64,000 bases of DNA from Acidobacteriota bacterium. Lineage in GTDB: Bacteria > Acidobacteriota > Terriglobia > Bryobacterales > Bryobacteraceae. The notes under the pieces were generated by a model. The model did no database searches. It had not been told where the DNA came from and was given only the letters and a program-made list of their open reading frames with translations. Below, in pieces: positions 20,693 to 28,981 of this stretch. The stretch spans positions 62,001 through 126,000 of the forward strand of contig JAPKYZ010000107.1 of the NCBI GenBank assembly GCA_026394055.1, given 5' to 3'. Position 1 is the stretch's first letter. The number at the start of each line of letters is the position of its first letter. Both the position numbers and the translations under genes were made by a program.

Positions 20693-21076
20693 CTACCAAC
20701 TCATTACGGCTAAGCCTGGAATGTTATCGAAATGGCGATCACGCGTGACAACTGCTGACTGATGTTGACGCGCGAGCGCCGCAATCCATAGGTCATTGGT
20801 GGGAATGGGCCGCCCAGCACGCTTCAGGTCAAGCCGGATGTCTGCATAGTGGCTAGCGGTGTCCGCATTGACATCCAGCAGTTGCCATAGACCACCATAC
20901 TGAACCAGCCAATCCTCAAATTCGGATCGGTTGCGCAACTGACGCACCCCGAAAAGAAACTCACCCAACACGATGGCGGGGACGGTGATCAGCCGCTGCG
21001 GTGGCAGCACGCGCAACAGTTCACGATCACCTGCGGCAAAAGCACTCAGCGCATTCGTATCGAGAATCAGCGCCAC
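20693..21076 (-). CDS. PIN-domain toxin, VapC family
   Basis: A 127-residue PIN-domain ribonuclease. The acidic metal-binding residues appear in LILDTNALSAF (Asp 6), VLGEFLFG (Glu near 38), TNDLWIAALA (Asp near 95) and VTRDRHFDNI (Asp near 113). Such toxins cleave tRNA or rRNA when their antitoxin is lost. Its start overlaps the upstream antitoxin gene by 10 bases, the usual order for VapBC. The galactonate-dehydratase-like gene starts 4 bases after its stop. Confidence 0.92.
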   Translation of the reverse strand: MALILDTNALSAFAAGDRELLRVLPPQRLITVPAIVLGEFLFGVRQLRNRSEFEDWLVQYGGLWQLLDVNADTASHYADIRLDLKRAGRPIPTNDLWIAALARQHQSAVVTRDRHFDNIPGLAVMSW

Positions 21077-21312
21077 AATTCGTCGTCAATCGCCCCAAAC
21101 TCGTCGTCGATGATCAGCTTGAGCCGTTCGTTATCTTCCTTCAGATGGGACAATGCACCGAACGCTGCCCTCCACTCAGGCGGAGGCTGAAGCGGCTTCA
21201 GCCTCGCCTCAAGGGCTTCCATCAACAGAGCCTCAGTCGAGATGCCTTCCGACGCCGCTTGCGATTGAGCCTTGAGGAACAGATCCTGCGGAATCTCAAT
21301 GGTTGCGGTCAT
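21067..21312 (-). CDS. Antitoxin of the VapBC-type module
   Basis: An 81-residue protein with an N-terminal ribbon-helix-helix-like segment (TATIEIPQDLFLKAQSQAA, then EGISTEALLMEALEARL). The acidic C-terminus (IIDDEFGAIDDELW) probably wraps the toxin. Genetic position, 10-base overlap with the PIN gene and size support the antitoxin call; the exact antitoxin family is uncertain. Confidence 0.85.
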   Translation of the reverse strand: MTATIEIPQDLFLKAQSQAASEGISTEALLMEALEARLKPLQPPPEWRAAFGALSHLKEDNERLKLIIDDEFGAIDDELWR

Positions 21313-21360
21313 GGTTTCATCGTCCCATATGATTCGCAGAGGCGGCCGGTATAGCCCGTC

Positions 21361-21786
21361 CTACGGCAGGCGCGTCGTCTGGTGGGCCACCATCTGCCAG
21401 GTGCTGCCCTTCTTCACCCAGACATGGATCAGCCGGAACATCGCTTTCTGGTTGACGCCTTTGGTTGTCGTGTCCATCTTGAGGCCAGTGGTGAGCACGG
21501 CGGTTCTGCCATGCACCTGCACCTTGGGCTCAACGTGATCGACCTGGTTGTACTTTTGGGCGCCGGATTTCAGGTTGTCGATGTACTGTTTCTTCGTGTC
21601 CACCAAGCCGCTGGAATGCGTGTAGACCAGTTCGTCAGACAGCATCTTTTCCAGTGCGGGGTAGTCCATTTTCTGGATCGCGGTCGCCCAGCTCTTGTCC
21701 GCCGCCAGGACATCGGCCGCCGAATCGGCCAGGGCCGCAGCTGCTGTCAGGAATAAAATTGCGGTGATGCGGTATGTGTAGCTCAT
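21361..21786 (-). CDS. Secreted SnoaL/DUF4440-like (NTF2 fold) protein
   Basis: With the ATG at 21786 the protein has 141 residues, starting with a signal peptide (MSYTYRITAILFLTAAAALA). The mature part has the NTF2-like pattern of DUF4440 proteins: VLAADKSWATAIQKMDY, LEKMLSDELVYTHSSG, then strands ending in WQMVAHQTTRL. Such domains bind small ligands or act as enzymes; no catalytic residues are clear here. The frame is open to 21966 but those extra codons run over the divergent sigma-factor region. Function unknown. Confidence 0.85.
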   Translation of the reverse strand: MSYTYRITAILFLTAAAALADSAADVLAADKSWATAIQKMDYPALEKMLSDELVYTHSSGLVDTKKQYIDNLKSGAQKYNQVDHVEPKVQVHGRTAVLTTGLKMDTTTKGVNQKAMFRLIHVWVKKGSTWQMVAHQTTRLP

Positions 21787-21834
21787 ATGTCTCAGCAGTC
21801 TATCGCGAATGAGCCTGCTATAGTGAAGGCTCAA

Positions 21835-22449
21835 ATGCCTGAGCCTCCTTCTTTTGACGAAGCGCCCTTGGTGTTGCGGGCGAAAGCGGGCGATGACACC
21901 GCGTTTGCCGATCTGGTGAAACACTACGAACGGCGAATCTTCCGGCTGGCCAAGAACATCACACAAAACGACGAAGACGCCGAAGATGTTCTGCAGGAAA
22001 GCTTTATGAAGTCGTACGAGAATCTGGACCGGTTCCAGGGTAACTCAAAATTCTACACTTGGCTGGTCCGGATTGCCGTCAACGAAGCGTTGATGAAGCT
22101 GCGGAAGCGCAAGTCGGACAAGAGCGTCTCTTTGGACGAACAACTCGATACGGGCGAGGATACGCTGGTGCGCGAGATTGCGGTTTGGGACGACGACCCG
22201 GAGCAAAAGTATTCGCAAGAGGAGCTCCGGTCGATCCTGGACAACGCGGTGTCGTCGCTGGAGCCGATCTACTCCACCGTCTTTCAATTGCGCGACGTTG
22301 ACGAGCTGTCCACCGAAGAGACCGCTGAGGTGCTGGGCATCTCGGTGCCTGCGGTGAAGAGCCGCCTGCTCCGCGCTCGCCTGCAACTGCGCGAAAAGTT
22401 GACCCGCTTCTTCCAGCGAAAGGGGGATGACGTCTTTGCTTACCTGTAA
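21835..22449 (+). CDS. RNA polymerase sigma factor, ECF (sigma-E/W-like)
   Basis: A 204-residue ECF sigma factor. Region 2 spans AFADLVKHYERRIFRLAKNI to the NITQNDEDAEDVLQESF block for core binding and -10 melting. Region 4 is a helix-turn-helix (STEETAEVLGISVPAVKSRL) recognising the -35 element. I choose ATG 21835 because GAAGG lies five bases before it. The in-frame ATG at 21787 directly abuts the divergent start codon (CATATG) and lacks a binding site. It overlaps the downstream zinc-finger anti-sigma gene by 23 bases, the standard sigma/anti-sigma arrangement. Confidence 0.95.
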   Translation: MPEPPSFDEAPLVLRAKAGDDTAFADLVKHYERRIFRLAKNITQNDEDAEDVLQESFMKSYENLDRFQGNSKFYTWLVRIAVNEALMKLRKRKSDKSVSLDEQLDTGEDTLVREIAVWDDDPEQKYSQEELRSILDNAVSSLEPIYSTVFQLRDVDELSTEETAEVLGISVPAVKSRLLRARLQLREKLTRFFQRKGDDVFAYL

Positions 22450-22714
22450 AGACTTCCTCCGGGAGCTGAACGAATTTCTGGATCCGGGTTCAACCGACCC
22501 GGCCGCCCGCCAGGAGCTGGAAAAGCACGTCAATGAGTGCCCCAACTGTTGGGTGGTAGTGGACACGACCAAGAAGACGCTGAAGGTCTTCAAAGGCATG
22601 CAGGCTAGCGAAGTCCCCAGCCGCATCAAAGACCGGCTGATGGCCGCCCTGGAGCGCAAGATGGCCTCCCGCAAGCCGGGCGGCTGTGGTGGCGGCGACA
22701 CGCACGCCAGCTAG
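22427..22714 (+). CDS. Zinc-finger (zf-HC2) anti-sigma factor, soluble
   Basis: A 95-residue putative anti-sigma factor. The zinc ligands are in LTCKDFLREL (Cys 7) and KHVNECPNCW (His, Cys, Cys), the H-x3-C-x2-C layout of zf-HC2. No transmembrane helix follows, so this is a cytoplasmic form that may sense redox or metal state, unlike membrane-anchored relatives. The C-terminus (GGCGGGDTHAS) has one more cysteine. It starts inside the sigma gene and is translationally coupled to it. Confidence 0.88.
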   Translation: MTSLLTCKDFLRELNEFLDPGSTDPAARQELEKHVNECPNCWVVVDTTKKTLKVFKGMQASEVPSRIKDRLMAALERKMASRKPGGCGGGDTHAS

Positions 22715-22744
22715 CCGATGGAGAGGTACGCTCAGCGGCCGGCG

Positions 22745-22881
22745 TGGCGCAGTCTGTCAGCCTGCAGCGGGACATTCAGTGCCGCCGATCCAGCGCGGAC
22801 GTCTCATTCGGCCGAAGGCTTCCCCGCGCCGCTTGCCCCAAGGCGGAATGAACTCCGCCTGCAGGCTGACAGCCTGCGCCA
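22745..22881. repeat. MITE-like inverted-repeat element
   Basis: A 23-base left end (22745-22767, TGGCGCAGTCTGTCAGCCTG...) is matched by its reverse complement at 22859-22881 with one mismatch. Inner sequence extends the pairing imperfectly (GGACATTCAGTGCCGCC against GGAGTTCATTCCGCC), so the whole 137 bases can fold as one hairpin. It contains no gene and lies between convergent genes. It could be a non-autonomous mobile element or a large extragenic palindrome. Confidence 0.65.
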
Positions 22882-22905
22882 CCAAAGCAGCCGCCAGAAC
22901 AGGCA

Positions 22906-23853
22906 CTAGTAAGGCATTTCCCGCTTGGTGAACTTGCGGCCTTTGTTGGCTGCTTCTTCACCGCCCGAACCCACCATCACGCCTTCCTTGATCATCTCTT
23001 CCACGTCGCCCGGACGGACGGTGTTCAGGAACGCGACCTTGTTCTTCTTGCACGCTGCCAATACGGTTGACCGAGCGTCGCGCATTTTGGGATGCAGCGT
23101 CTCGTTGGCGCCGTGACCATCCGGCAATTGCAGCGAGAGGCCCATGTCGCCTGGTCCCCATTCCGCGAACGCAATCCCCGGCACGCCCGTCACCTTTTCG
23201 GCATTGGCCAGCGCGTACTTGTCTTCCACCTTCAGGCCCAGCATAAACTCGCCCTCCGGGTCCAGCGGCCACGGGTCGGCCTTCTTCATGTACTCTTGCG
23301 GCGTCAGGCCCCAGATCTTGGAAGCATGGGCCTGGCTGCCATTGCCCATCATGCCTTCCGGCAAGCCCGCCACAGGCTTTGAGTTGACGTAGCGGCAAGC
23401 GGAGACGAACATGCGGATCGCTTGCGGGTCCCGCGCATGGCAGAGCAGAATGCCGTGGATGCCGGAGAGCAGCGCTTGTTGCACCACCCAGAAGTTGGCG
23501 TTCATGTGCGCTTCATTGATGCCCAGCACGGGCAGCGTGGCGATGACGGCCGGGGTGCGATGGCCGGTCTTGGTGGGCCCGCCGTCCACCAGACCTTGCA
23601 TGAAGGCGCGCAGCGCGGAGAAGTCCAGCGCGCCGTGCTCCATTTCATAGGTGATGTAGTCGGCCCAGGTTTGGGCCATCTTCTTGCCTTCGTTGTAGCC
23701 CGCGCCACCCGCCACGGTGGTGTAGTAGATCGGCTGTCCGGCAGCCAGCAGTTCGATGGCGCGATTGATGCGTTTGGGGGTGTAGGCGGCCGCCGCCGGT
23801 CCGGCGGCAACTGCAGCAAGGGAGCTTCCGGCGAGTAGGGTGCGTCTGGTCAT
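22906..23853 (-). CDS. HpcH/HpaI aldolase-like protein with Tat-type signal
   Basis: Start at ATG 23853 gives 315 residues beginning MTRRTLLAGSSLAAVAAGPA, a Tat-like export signal. The body resembles the HpcH/HpaI (2-keto-3-deoxy aldolase) TIM-barrel family: the metal-site Glu region is GLKVEDKYALANAEKV and the second acid is in EWGPGDMGLSLQL. Family enzymes cleave 2-keto-3-deoxy sugar or dicarboxylic acids with a divalent metal. The usual PxGxR catalytic arginine motif is not obvious, so activity is uncertain. An exported member is unusual because the classic aldolases are cytoplasmic; similar proteins do occur in acidobacteria and planctomycetes. Confidence 0.85.
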   Translation of the reverse strand: MTRRTLLAGSSLAAVAAGPAAAAYTPKRINRAIELLAAGQPIYYTTVAGGAGYNEGKKMAQTWADYITYEMEHGALDFSALRAFMQGLVDGGPTKTGHRTPAVIATLPVLGINEAHMNANFWVVQQALLSGIHGILLCHARDPQAIRMFVSACRYVNSKPVAGLPEGMMGNGSQAHASKIWGLTPQEYMKKADPWPLDPEGEFMLGLKVEDKYALANAEKVTGVPGIAFAEWGPGDMGLSLQLPDGHGANETLHPKMRDARSTVLAACKKNKVAFLNTVRPGDVEEMIKEGVMVGSGGEEAANKGRKFTKREMPY

Positions 23854-23896
23854 GGCCGGGATCATATCGCAACCCGGCCATGACGTGAAGCCGTTG

Positions 23897-24910
23897 CTAG
23901 ATCTCGATCAGCACTTTCATCGCCGGCCCGCCGCTGGTCAAGCCGGTGAATACTTCCTGGATACGGTCCATCGGTTCGACGGCGGTGATCACCTCGGCCA
24001 GCGGCAGCTTGCCGGAGGCGGCGAGATCAATGGCGCGCTCAAAATCTTGGGGGCCGTAGAGGCGCACGCCGATCAGGCTCAGCTCACGGGCGAAGAAGCG
24101 GTAGAGGTTCACCGCGGGCTTCATGGCGTACACCGACACGATGACGATGCGGCCCTTGGGGCGCACCACTTCGGTCATGATCTCGGCGCCAGGCGCGGTG
24201 CCGGATACCTCAAAGGCCAGGTCCGCGCCTTCGCCGCCGGTCCAGTCATTGACGAACTCCAGCACGTTGGTCTCGCGCGGGTTCACCACCTTCAGGCCCA
24301 GCCGCTGCATCAGGGCGACGCGGAACGGGTTCACTTCGGTCACCACCACGTCGGCGCCGTCATGCTGCGCGACCAGTGCCACCAGTACGCCGATCGGCCC
24401 GCCGCCGATCACCAGCGCCTTCTCACCGGGCTTCACTTACGCCAGTGCGACATCGTGGCAGGCCACGGCCAAGGGCTCAATCAAAGCGCCATGTTGGAGG
24501 GAGAGTTCATTGGGCAGGCGGAACAACTTCGACGAGGGGACCGTCCAGCTTTTCTGCATGCCGCCCGGGGCATCGACGCCCAGTACCTTCAGTTTGGGGC
24601 AGACATGCGGATGGCCCGCGCGGCAGGTGGGGCACACCCCACAAGACAAAACGGGCAACACGGTTACCCGGTCGCCCGCTTTCCACGCCGTCACGCCGGC
24701 GCCCACTTCTTCAATCACACCCGCCGTTTCATGACCGATGATCTGTGGCGGCTTGGTGCGATGGTCCAGGTCTCCCAGGAAGATGTGCAGATCTGTCCCG
24801 CAGATCCCGCAATGGGATACGTTGATGCGGACTTCACCCGCTTGCGGAGCCAGCGGAGTGGAGACGCCAACTTGGAGCGTCTGGCAGTGATCGTAGACAG
24901 CGGCTTTCAT
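23897..24910 (-). pseudogene. Zinc-dependent alcohol/sugar dehydrogenase interrupted by in-frame TAA
   Basis: Two halves of one medium-chain dehydrogenase lie in the same frame, separated only by a TAA at 24437-24439. The N-terminal half (start ATG 24910) has the GroES-like domain: catalytic zinc ligands in SHCGICGTDLH and IIGHETAG, and the structural zinc cysteines in LSCGVCPTCRAGHPHVC. The C-terminal half has the NAD-binding motif VIGGGPIGVLVAL. Intact, it would be a ~337-residue sorbitol/threonine dehydrogenase-like enzyme. The base after the stop begins GTGAAGCCC, so reinitiation could make the second half separately. A nonsense mutation or a sequencing error is more likely. Confidence 0.85.
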
Positions 24911-24955
24911 CGGTAACCATATTGTCTCCAATCACTGCCCGAATTGCGTGACCGC

Positions 24956-27900
24956 TTAGAACTGGATCCGGAGCGCCACTTGGCCGGTCCGGTTGCCCGA
25001 GTTCTCGCTGGACTGCACCTGACGCAATGACCCGAAGGTGGTGGGCGTCGTGATGTTGGTGGCCGGTTCCCGGAAGTTGGGGTGGTTCGGCAAGTTGGTG
25101 AAGGTCGATTCCAGGCGCACCCGGACCCGCTCAGTGATTTGGAAGTTCTTGGCCAGGCCCGCCGCCACCGCCACGGTGCCCGGGCCAACCAGTGTGCCGA
25201 CGCCGGCGGTTCCGAAGCGGCCCACACCGGCGGCGGGGACTGCGAAGGCTCCGATATCCCAAATGGAGCCCGGCGTATCGCCGTTCCCATCACGGATGCC
25301 ATCAGGCCGGACGTTGACGGCGCGGCCCACCACGTTGGTGTTGGACTTGTCTGAACCGCGCGACATCGTGGGGGTCATGTAGGGGCCGGTTTGCATCATG
25401 GCAATGGTGCTCAACTCCCAGCCACCCACCACCAGATCGGCCGCCTTGTTCATACCGCTGCCAAACTTACGGCCCTTGCCGATCGGCAGGGCATAGATAG
25501 AGGAGATCAGCCCGCGATGACGCCGGGTGAAGGCGACATTGCCGCGGTCGGAATTCACGCCGAAGCGGTTGTTCACCGTGGCGCCGGATTCTCCGGGGAA
25601 GCCGGTGGGCACCGGGCCGCCGTTATTGGACAGGTTCTTGGCCCAGACGTAGCTGGACTGGATAAACCAGCCGCTGGCAAAGCGCCGGTTGCCTTCCACC
25701 TGCAAGGCCTGATAATTGGCAAACCCGACGTTGTCGCGGCTCAGGATGCGCTGCCAGTTCTGGAAGGGCCGCGTGGCGGGGTTGTAGGCCGTCGTTGAAG
25801 GCGCCACCTGGTTCAAGTCCACCGTGTTGTGCAACCGGTAGGAGTTGGAGCCGATATAGCTGACGCGCAAGGAGAGGTCCTTCGGTAGTTCGCGTTCCAG
25901 CGTGACGTTCCACTGCGCCGTCTGCGGGTCGCGGTAGTCGATGTTGGTGCCGACGATGAACTCACCGGTGCCGGGAGGCGCGGCGGCGAACGTGCTCGAG
26001 ATCGCCTGCGGGAACTGGTAAGCGGGCCGGCCGCCGGCAAACGAGTTGAGCGCCGTGCGCGAATCGGCGGTGTGGATGCCGGTCAACGCGTAGGCCAGCG
26101 GCCCCACCACGGTTTGCGTGAAGAGACCAATACCGCCACGGATCACGGTCTTGTTATTGCCAAAGGGGCGATAGGCAAAGCCCAGGCGCGGCGCAAAGTT
26201 GCCCTTGTAGGCTTGGCGCAAGCCTTCACCCAAGCCCGCCGAACTGGCGGAGACGATCTTGGTGCAGGGCACGGCCGCGTTGGTGCCGGGGCAGGCGTTG
26301 ATCGAGGTGAGGAAGCCCGGTGCGGGTTTCAGCGTGTTATTGGGGATGATCACGTTGCCGGTGGTCCGGTCAAAGTTGGTGATGTTGCCAAAGTTCTCGG
26401 TGAACGGCGGGTGCAACTGCCAGCGCAGTCCGTAGCTGACCGTGAAGCGGTTGGTGACCTTCCATTCGTCCTGGGCGTAGAACCGGTAGTGGCCCACGGG
26501 GCTGTTCAGATCCGGACCCGTGATCGAGAAGAAGGTGTTGGTGGGCACCCCCAGCAGCAGGTCAGAAAACGCATTGCCGGTGTAGGAACCACGAGTGAAG
26601 GTGAACGAACCGAAGTCGTCCGAGCCGCCAAAGGTCTGCACGTCGATGTAGGACATCTTGCGGATGTCGACGCCGAACTTGAAGGTGTGCGCGCCCTTGA
26701 TCCAGCTGAAGTTGTCGGTGAACTGCCAACTGCGGCTCTGCCGGGGACCGTCCTTGCCACGGCCGATGGTCGTGAAGCCGGTGCCGTCGCTAAAGTCAAA
26801 GCCCGGGAAGGCACCCGACTCCGGGTGGTTGCTGACGTCCAGGCCTACAATTCCCAGATCGCTAATCGCCTTGGTGCCATTCAGCGGGAACTTCACCGTG
26901 CGGTTCCACAGCGAGAAGCCGAAGCGGAATTCGTTGATCAAGGTGGGCTTGATGGAGGCGTTGTAGGACACCACCATGTTCTTATTCAGCTCCGTGATGT
27001 CGTCGGTGGGCAGCAGGTTGTTGTCACCTACGCTGGGCAACTCGCGCCATGTGAAGCGGCCGTATATCTGCTGACGGCTGCCGATGTTTTGGTCCACCTT
27101 GATGTCGTAGCTGGTCAGCGAAGCGGGAGTCGCGAGCAAGGCCAGCGAATTCGAGACCAGGTCGCTGCCGCCGGCATTCACCTTGGGGTAGTAGTTGTTC
27201 AGCAGCTTCTGCGAGACGCCGCTCAACCGGCTGGAGGGGATGATGTTGTTCGGGAACGGAGCCCCGGTGGCCGGGTCCACGGTGGCACCGCCGGGCAAGC
27301 CGTTTAGGTTACCGGAGCGCATCGCATCGGTGGGCACGGTGAACTGCTTGGCCGTCGAACCGGGCTTGCGGCTGCCTTCATAGGCGAAGAAGAAGAACGT
27401 CTTGTCTTTGCCGTTGTACACCTTCGGGAGAATCACGGGGCCGCCAAAAGTAGCGCCGAACGTGTTCCACACCTTGGCCTGCTTGACGCGGGAACCATAG
27501 GTGGTGGCGTCGAGCGCCCGGTTCTGGTGATAGTCATACGCCGACCCGTGGTAGATGTTGGTGCCGGACTTGGTGGTGATGGTGACGTCGCCCACCTGGG
27601 CGAACTCGGCGTTGTTGTTCACCGCAGTCACCTTGAACTCCTGGATCAGCTCGGAAGACGGGAACATCTGTCCTAACGCGCCGCTCGATCGGACGTTGAC
27701 GGTAGAAATACCATCGGCCGTGAACTCGATCATCGAGGGCAATCCGCCGCCGATTGAATAGTTGCCCGCCGCATCCTGCTGCACGCCGGGTACGGTGAGA
27801 ATGGCCGTCAGCGGACTGGCGCCGGAACCGCGATAGTTCAACGGCAGCGTGGTCACTTGCTGAAAGTTCTTGGAATCGCCAATGGTGCCGTTCTCCGTGT

Positions 27901-28273
27901 TGATGGTGCTGGCGGCGTCATTCACCACCATCACCTGGCCCACGCTGGCAATCTCCAGCGTCACATCGACACGAAGCTGTTGCCGTGCTTCCAGCGCCAC
28001 CTGCGGAATCTTCAGCACGCCGAACCCCGGCTTTTCCGCCGTGATCTCGTAGTTGCCGGCCCGCAGGTTCAGCAGCGTGAATAAGCCCTGATCGCTCGAA
28101 ACCGCCGATCGGAGTGAATTGTCATCAAGATTTTTCACCTTGATAATGGCGTTGGGCACCACCGCCCCGGATTTATCGGTGGCCGTGCCCGTGATCGAAC
28201 CGAATGTGGACTGCCCATACAGGCTGCCCGCACACACCAATAGCGTCAGAACACACAGCAAACGTGTGAGCAT
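24956..28273 (-). CDS. TonB-dependent receptor with carboxypeptidase-regulatory-like domain
   Basis: A 1105-residue outer-membrane receptor of the large acidobacterial/Bacteroidetes type. ATG 28273 behind AAGGGGAA gives a signal peptide (MLTRLLCVLTLLVCAGSLYG). Next comes a CarboxypepD_reg-like beta-sandwich (GSITGTATDKSGAVVPNA), then a plug (SSELIQEFKVTAVNNNAEF) and a long beta-barrel ending with the terminal aromatic QVALRIQF. These receptors import large or scarce substrates such as glycans or siderophores, energised by TonB. No SusD partner is present. A promoter with a ~108-base leader precedes it. Confidence 0.94.
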   Translation of the reverse strand: MLTRLLCVLTLLVCAGSLYGQSTFGSITGTATDKSGAVVPNAIIKVKNLDDNSLRSAVSSDQGLFTLLNLRAGNYEITAEKPGFGVLKIPQVALEARQQLRVDVTLEIASVGQVMVVNDAASTINTENGTIGDSKNFQQVTTLPLNYRGSGASPLTAILTVPGVQQDAAGNYSIGGGLPSMIEFTADGISTVNVRSSGALGQMFPSSELIQEFKVTAVNNNAEFAQVGDVTITTKSGTNIYHGSAYDYHQNRALDATTYGSRVKQAKVWNTFGATFGGPVILPKVYNGKDKTFFFFAYEGSRKPGSTAKQFTVPTDAMRSGNLNGLPGGATVDPATGAPFPNNIIPSSRLSGVSQKLLNNYYPKVNAGGSDLVSNSLALLATPASLTSYDIKVDQNIGSRQQIYGRFTWRELPSVGDNNLLPTDDITELNKNMVVSYNASIKPTLINEFRFGFSLWNRTVKFPLNGTKAISDLGIVGLDVSNHPESGAFPGFDFSDGTGFTTIGRGKDGPRQSRSWQFTDNFSWIKGAHTFKFGVDIRKMSYIDVQTFGGSDDFGSFTFTRGSYTGNAFSDLLLGVPTNTFFSITGPDLNSPVGHYRFYAQDEWKVTNRFTVSYGLRWQLHPPFTENFGNITNFDRTTGNVIIPNNTLKPAPGFLTSINACPGTNAAVPCTKIVSASSAGLGEGLRQAYKGNFAPRLGFAYRPFGNNKTVIRGGIGLFTQTVVGPLAYALTGIHTADSRTALNSFAGGRPAYQFPQAISSTFAAAPPGTGEFIVGTNIDYRDPQTAQWNVTLERELPKDLSLRVSYIGSNSYRLHNTVDLNQVAPSTTAYNPATRPFQNWQRILSRDNVGFANYQALQVEGNRRFASGWFIQSSYVWAKNLSNNGGPVPTGFPGESGATVNNRFGVNSDRGNVAFTRRHRGLISSIYALPIGKGRKFGSGMNKAADLVVGGWELSTIAMMQTGPYMTPTMSRGSDKSNTNVVGRAVNVRPDGIRDGNGDTPGSIWDIGAFAVPAAGVGRFGTAGVGTLVGPGTVAVAAGLAKNFQITERVRVRLESTFTNLPNHPNFREPATNITTPTTFGSLRQVQSSENSGNRTGQVALRIQF

Positions 28274-28387
28274 GTTTCCCCTTGCAAGCTTAAGTTTTGG
28301 ATTTGGTCGAACGACGGGGTGGAGCTGCCTCAAACAAGGAGAGGACAGAGTACTGGGAAGCTACGCAAACTTTGCGGGTTGTATTGG

Positions 28388-28416
28388 AGGATAAACTGCG
28401 AGCGTGTTCAGGTCAA
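28388..28416 (-). promoter_or_regulatory. Predicted promoter for the TonB-dependent receptor
   Basis: On the minus strand TTGACC (28411-28416) and TATCCT (28388-28393) are 17 bases apart, a good sigma70-like pair. The resulting leader to the receptor ATG is about 108 bases; I see no known riboswitch in it. Confidence 0.45.
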
Positions 28417-28450
28417 CACAAAAATGTTCACCAGCCCTATTGCGGGATAG

Positions 28451-28915
28451 TTGATATCAAGTTATCATTTTCTTGTGGCGGCGTTTCCCAAGTTCGGAAC
28501 CAGATTTGGTGATCGCGCGGTGCTGGACCGCGTGGGCATGTTCGTGTCGACGGCCTGCGCCATCCATTGCGCGGCTCTGCCGGTGCTGTTGACCGTGGCC
28601 GGCCTGGGCTGGCTGGGCGATGAGCGCTTTGAGTGGAGCATTATCCTGTTCTCGTTCTTGGTGGCCACTCTCCGGTTGGGGCATAGCTTCTTTGAACAGC
28701 ACCGCCGCCGGGACGCGCTGTTGATGTTCGTGTTTGGCGCGGCCTTTATCTTGACGGCCAAGTCCGAGCTGCTGGAATTCAACTATGCCGAAGCCGTCCT
28801 GATGACGATCGGCGGTTGTTCGATCGCCTTCGCCCACTGGCGCAACCATCAGCTGTGCGCCACCTGCGGCGTGCTGTCGCACAACGGCCAGTCCAGCTGC
28901 GGCCATTCGCACTAA
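28451..28915 (+). CDS. MerC-domain integral membrane protein
   Basis: About 154 residues with four predicted helices in the MerC arrangement. The first helix holds the paired cysteines in STACAIHCAALPVLL, as in the mercuric-ion transporter MerC. Further helices are SIILFSFLVATLRL, LLMFVFGAAFIL and AVLMTIGGCSIAFA. The cytosolic tail is unusual, rich in metal-binding residues (CATCGVLSHNGQSSCGHSH). Metal transport or sensing is likely, but no mer operon is present, so mercury is not implied. The start could be TTG 28451, GTG 28475 or ATG 28538; only the last two keep strictly to the family length. Confidence 0.82.
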   Translation: MISSYHFLVAAFPKFGTRFGDRAVLDRVGMFVSTACAIHCAALPVLLTVAGLGWLGDERFEWSIILFSFLVATLRLGHSFFEQHRRRDALLMFVFGAAFILTAKSELLEFNYAEAVLMTIGGCSIAFAHWRNHQLCATCGVLSHNGQSSCGHSH

Positions 28916-28981
28916 GCCACCCGCCTGCTGCTGACGGCCCTCCCGCCGTGCGTGCCGGACCACTAGAATAGGGGTTCGCCC

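Noticed and set aside
24434-24442. Selenocysteine or read-through of the dehydrogenase stop
   Set aside because: The stop is TAA, not TGA, so SelB cannot decode it.
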